From DATJPR01 sp035506295 (GTDB taxonomy: Bacteria; Bacteroidota; Ignavibacteria; UBA10030; UBA6906), in contig DATJPR010000023.1 of NCBI GenBank assembly GCA_035506295.1, positions 1 through 60,976 of the forward strand: 60,976 nucleotides of DNA. The letters are read 5' to 3'. Each line of letters begins with the position of its first letter. The stretch's first letter is position 1. The position numbers and the translations under genes were made by a program. Positions 58,909 through 60,976 of this stretch are shown piece by piece. The notes below the pieces were generated by a model that worked only from the letters and a program-made list of their open reading frames with translations, was not told the DNA's origin and ran no database searches.

Positions 58909-58999
58909 TTCCGTTAGGGGTGTCCCGATCCGACAATCTCGGGACTGAGATCACACCCTGGAACCTGATCTGGGTCATGCCAGCGTAGGGAAAACGGAA
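58909..58999 (+). ncRNA. TPP riboswitch (THI element)
   Basis: The THI-box landmarks are in order: TTCCGTT of P1, AGGGGTG, CTGAGATCACACCC, GGAACCTGATCTGGGTCATG, CCAGCGTAGGGAA, and AACGGAA closing P1 (58909-58915 with 58993-58999). CTGAGA and the CCAGCGTAGGGAA segment are the most conserved parts of the family. It senses thiamine diphosphate. A terminator follows at 59027, so control is probably by premature termination. Confidence 0.96.
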
Positions 59000-59026
59000 G
59001 ATGAACGTTGTTTGGCGACTCTTCCC

Positions 59027-59058
59027 ACGCTCCGGCTTGAACCCGGAGCGTTTTTTTT
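59027..59058 (+). terminator. Riboswitch expression-platform terminator
   Basis: CGCTCCGG pairs with CCGGAGCG around a loop of about seven bases, followed by eight T. It lies 28 bases after the aptamer and 12 before the receptor start; ligand binding would favour it. Confidence 0.9.
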
Positions 59059-59069
59059 GAGGAGAAGCC

Positions 59070-60976
59070 ATGACCCACCGTAGAGTTTCGATAGCATTTC
59101 TGGCTATCGTCTTAATGGTCTCGCTCGGCCCCATCGCCCTGGCCCAGGAGAGAGCCGACACTGTCTATCTTATGGCGCCTATTGTAGTGACCGCCACCCA
59201 GGCGCATGCTCGCGAGACACCGGTGACGTTTACCGACTTGAAGCTTGCCGAGATCCAGGAACGGTATTCCATGCAGGATGTCCCCGTCCTGCTCTCCGAG
59301 CTTCCTTCGATTACGACCTATTCCGAAAACGGGAATGGCATCGGTTACAACTACGTCAACCTTCGCGGATTCGACCAGCGTCGCATTTCCGTGATGGTAA
59401 ACGGCATCCCGCAGAACGATCCCGAAGACCACGGCGTCTACTGGATCGATTTCCCCGACCTGATGGCAAGCACGAATTTAATTCAAGTGCAACGCGGTGC
59501 CGGAAGCGACTTCTACGGTCCCGCCGCTATCGGGGGTTCGATCAATCTCATCACCGATCCCTTCAGCGGGACCCCGGGGATTACGCTGGAATCGGATTTC
59601 GGCTTCCAGCAGTACGCCGACAGCGCTCGGACCCTGCCGCTCACCACGAAAAAACTCAGCGCGTCGTTTACGTCGGGAGCCGTCGCAGGGCACTACCGTT
59701 TCTACGGACATTTGGGCACGATTACGAGCGACGGTTACCGGCAGGGTTCCTGGGTCGATCTCAATTCGTATTTCTTCGGCGCCGTGAGAGTCGACGGGTC
59801 GATGACCACCCGGTTTCACTTCTACGGCGGGCCGCTTCAGGACGGCCTTGCGTACAACGGGCTCGCAAAGTTCGCGAACAACGATCCGAAACTTCGCCGG
59901 CAGAATCTATCGGATTTTGAGACGACTTCCGACGGCCTGCAGTATTCTTCCGTGACATATCGCCGTCCCCAGGAGGCAGAAGCGTTTTCCCAGCCTCACT
60001 ACGAATTGCTGCACGACTGGAAAATCTCACCGACGCTGACGCTCTCGAACACGCTCTTTTATTATTCCGGAGACGGGTATTTCGACTACGACGCTTCCTG
60101 GGCGGATACATCGATGCTCCGCCTCGGCACGGCATATGGCTATCCCACTTCCGGCAACCCCTCCAATGCCATCGTCCGCGCCTTCGTCGGCAATGCTCAA
60201 TGGGGCTGGCTCCCCCGTGTCGACATCGATCACGGGACCGGCCGCCTCACGTTGGGTGCGGAGCTGAGGTTCCACCGATCGACGCATTGGGGAAAGATCG
60301 TCTATGCGGAGAATCTTCCGGCGAACTTCAATCCCGATTATCACTTCTACGAATACAACGGTGTGCGCAATATCGAGTCCATCTATGGCAATGAACTGTA
60401 CCACTTGAACGATGCGGTCAGTCTCATGGGAAGCGTGCAGGCCGTGTGGAATTCCTACGGGATCCGGAACGAGAAATTCCTCGGCAACACGTTCACGGTT
60501 CCGTATTTCTTTGTGAACCCGCGCGTGGGGATCAACTATAACATGACGGAACGAACTTCTGCGCACTTCTCCCTCGCATACACATCGCGCGAACCGACCA
60601 TGAACGACCTCTACTCCGGCGAGGAAGCGTACTATGGAGCAACGCCCGAGTTCCAGGCGGATACCACGGGAGGTCAGGTCCGTTATGATTTCACCAAGCC
60701 GATTGCGAAGCCTGAGGAACTCCTCGACTTCGAGCTGGGTGGCCAGTATTCTTCTGATCGGCTCTTCGGCAGCCTGAACGTGTACTGGATGGAATTCACC
60801 AACGAGCTTGTGAAAAGCGGGCGGGTCGACATCTTCGGGCAGCCGGTGACGGGAAACGCTCGAAGGTCGCGGCATGTGGGCGTGGAATTAGAATCGAACA
60901 TAAAAATCTTCGAGGGGCTCTCATGCGAAGGCAACGCGACCTGGTCGACGAACCGCCTCATCCACTACGCCATGGT
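59070..60976 (+). CDS. TonB-dependent outer-membrane receptor, TPP-riboswitch controlled (3' end outside window)
   Basis: The frame from ATG 59070 (after GAGGAGAAG) stays open to the window edge, about 635 codons, and so is truncated by the window. A signal peptide (VSIAFLAIVLMVSLGPIALAQ) is followed by a TonB-box-like start (APIVVTATQ), a plug domain (LLSELPSITTYSEN, NYVNLRGFDQRRISVMVNGI, PQNDPEDHGVYWIDFPD, GPAAIGGSINLIT) and barrel strands (TSREPTMNDLYSGEEAYYGA). Riboswitch control predicts uptake of thiamine, its diphosphate or a pyrimidine precursor across the outer membrane. Confidence 0.93.
   Translation, partial: MTHRRVSIAFLAIVLMVSLGPIALAQERADTVYLMAPIVVTATQAHARETPVTFTDLKLAEIQERYSMQDVPVLLSELPSITTYSENGNGIGYNYVNLRGFDQRRISVMVNGIPQNDPEDHGVYWIDFPDLMASTNLIQVQRGAGSDFYGPAAIGGSINLITDPFSGTPGITLESDFGFQQYADSARTLPLTTKKLSASFTSGAVAGHYRFYGHLGTITSDGYRQGSWVDLNSYFFGAVRVDGSMTTRFHFYGGPLQDGLAYNGLAKFANNDPKLRRQNLSDFETTSDGLQYSSVTYRRPQEAEAFSQPHYELLHDWKISPTLTLSNTLFYYSGDGYFDYDASWADTSMLRLGTAYGYPTSGNPSNAIVRAFVGNAQWGWLPRVDIDHGTGRLTLGAELRFHRSTHWGKIVYAENLPANFNPDYHFYEYNGVRNIESIYGNELYHLNDAVSLMGSVQAVWNSYGIRNEKFLGNTFTVPYFFVNPRVGINYNMTERTSAHFSLAYTSREPTMNDLYSGEEAYYGATPEFQADTTGGQVRYDFTKPIAKPEELLDFELGGQYSSDRLFGSLNVYWMEFTNELVKSGRVDIFGQPVTGNARRSRHVGVELESNIKIFEGLSCEGNATWSTNRLIHYAM

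Overview
The window is about 61 kb of gene-dense bacterial chromosome with moderately high GC. It shows no rRNA, no tRNA, no CRISPR array, and no transposase or phage gene. Several traits point to the Bacteroidota/FCB assemblage, most likely an Ignavibacteria- or Kryptonia-like lineage. These are a secreted protein ending in a Por-type (type IX) sorting domain with an NYPNPFNPTT motif, a complete MoxR-DUF58-BatA-BatB-BatC-BatD-BatE operon, and a DUF2723 membrane protein. The best promoters are TTGACA-17-TATATT types and not the TTTG/TAnnTTTG type of Bacteroidia, which argues for a deep branch. The placement is inference.

Region by region: 1-8.3 kb is a plus-strand efflux operon. It holds a TolC/CzcC-like channel, a CzcB-like adaptor, small envelope proteins, a DUF190 PII-like protein, a 56-codon TatA and a CzcA-like RND pump. 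8.5-10.5 kb has two tandem periplasmic PAP2 phosphatases. 10.5-17.5 kb holds a lipoprotein, pterin-4a-carbinolamine dehydratase, a pgl-glk sugar pair, the type IX cargo protein and a DUF2914 protein. 17.6-20.5 kb is the DUF2723 protein. 20.9-29.2 kb is the Bat operon. 29.4-35.7 kb encodes pyruvate dehydrogenase (E1, E2, E3), with a lipoate ligase transcribed divergently. 35.7-42.8 kb is mixed housekeeping: peroxidase, DksA-like regulator, DUF6600-like protein, GroES-like protein, class I aldolase, cold-shock protein, nitrilase, QueF and a thioredoxin-like lipoprotein. 42.8-47.7 kb holds two large TPR/coiled-coil proteins, each with a near-consensus promoter. 47.7-51.3 kb (minus) is a four-gene overlapping cluster: two CDP-alcohol phosphatidyltransferases, a LicC/PntC-like cytidylyltransferase and a HisC/CobD-like PLP enzyme. 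It looks like an unassigned phospholipid head-group pathway. 51.5 kb is phosphofructokinase. 52.7-58.7 kb (minus) carries a HhH glycosylase, a short Rho, a secreted C1 peptidase, two DinB proteins, an RsbRD-like protein and an Fpg/Nei glycosylase. 58.9 kb to the end is a TPP riboswitch with terminator in front of a TonB-dependent receptor cut by the window edge.

The most unusual signal is not a gene. Many intergenic stretches are built from short tandem units of fixed length: mostly 7 nt (TTCCTAC and GTC-type families), one 8 nt array, and a 13 nt family shared by two loci 18.7 kb apart. One perfect triple heptamer sits inside the coding sequence of the sorting domain. This resembles the heptanucleotide STRR repeats of filamentous cyanobacteria, here in an unrelated lineage.
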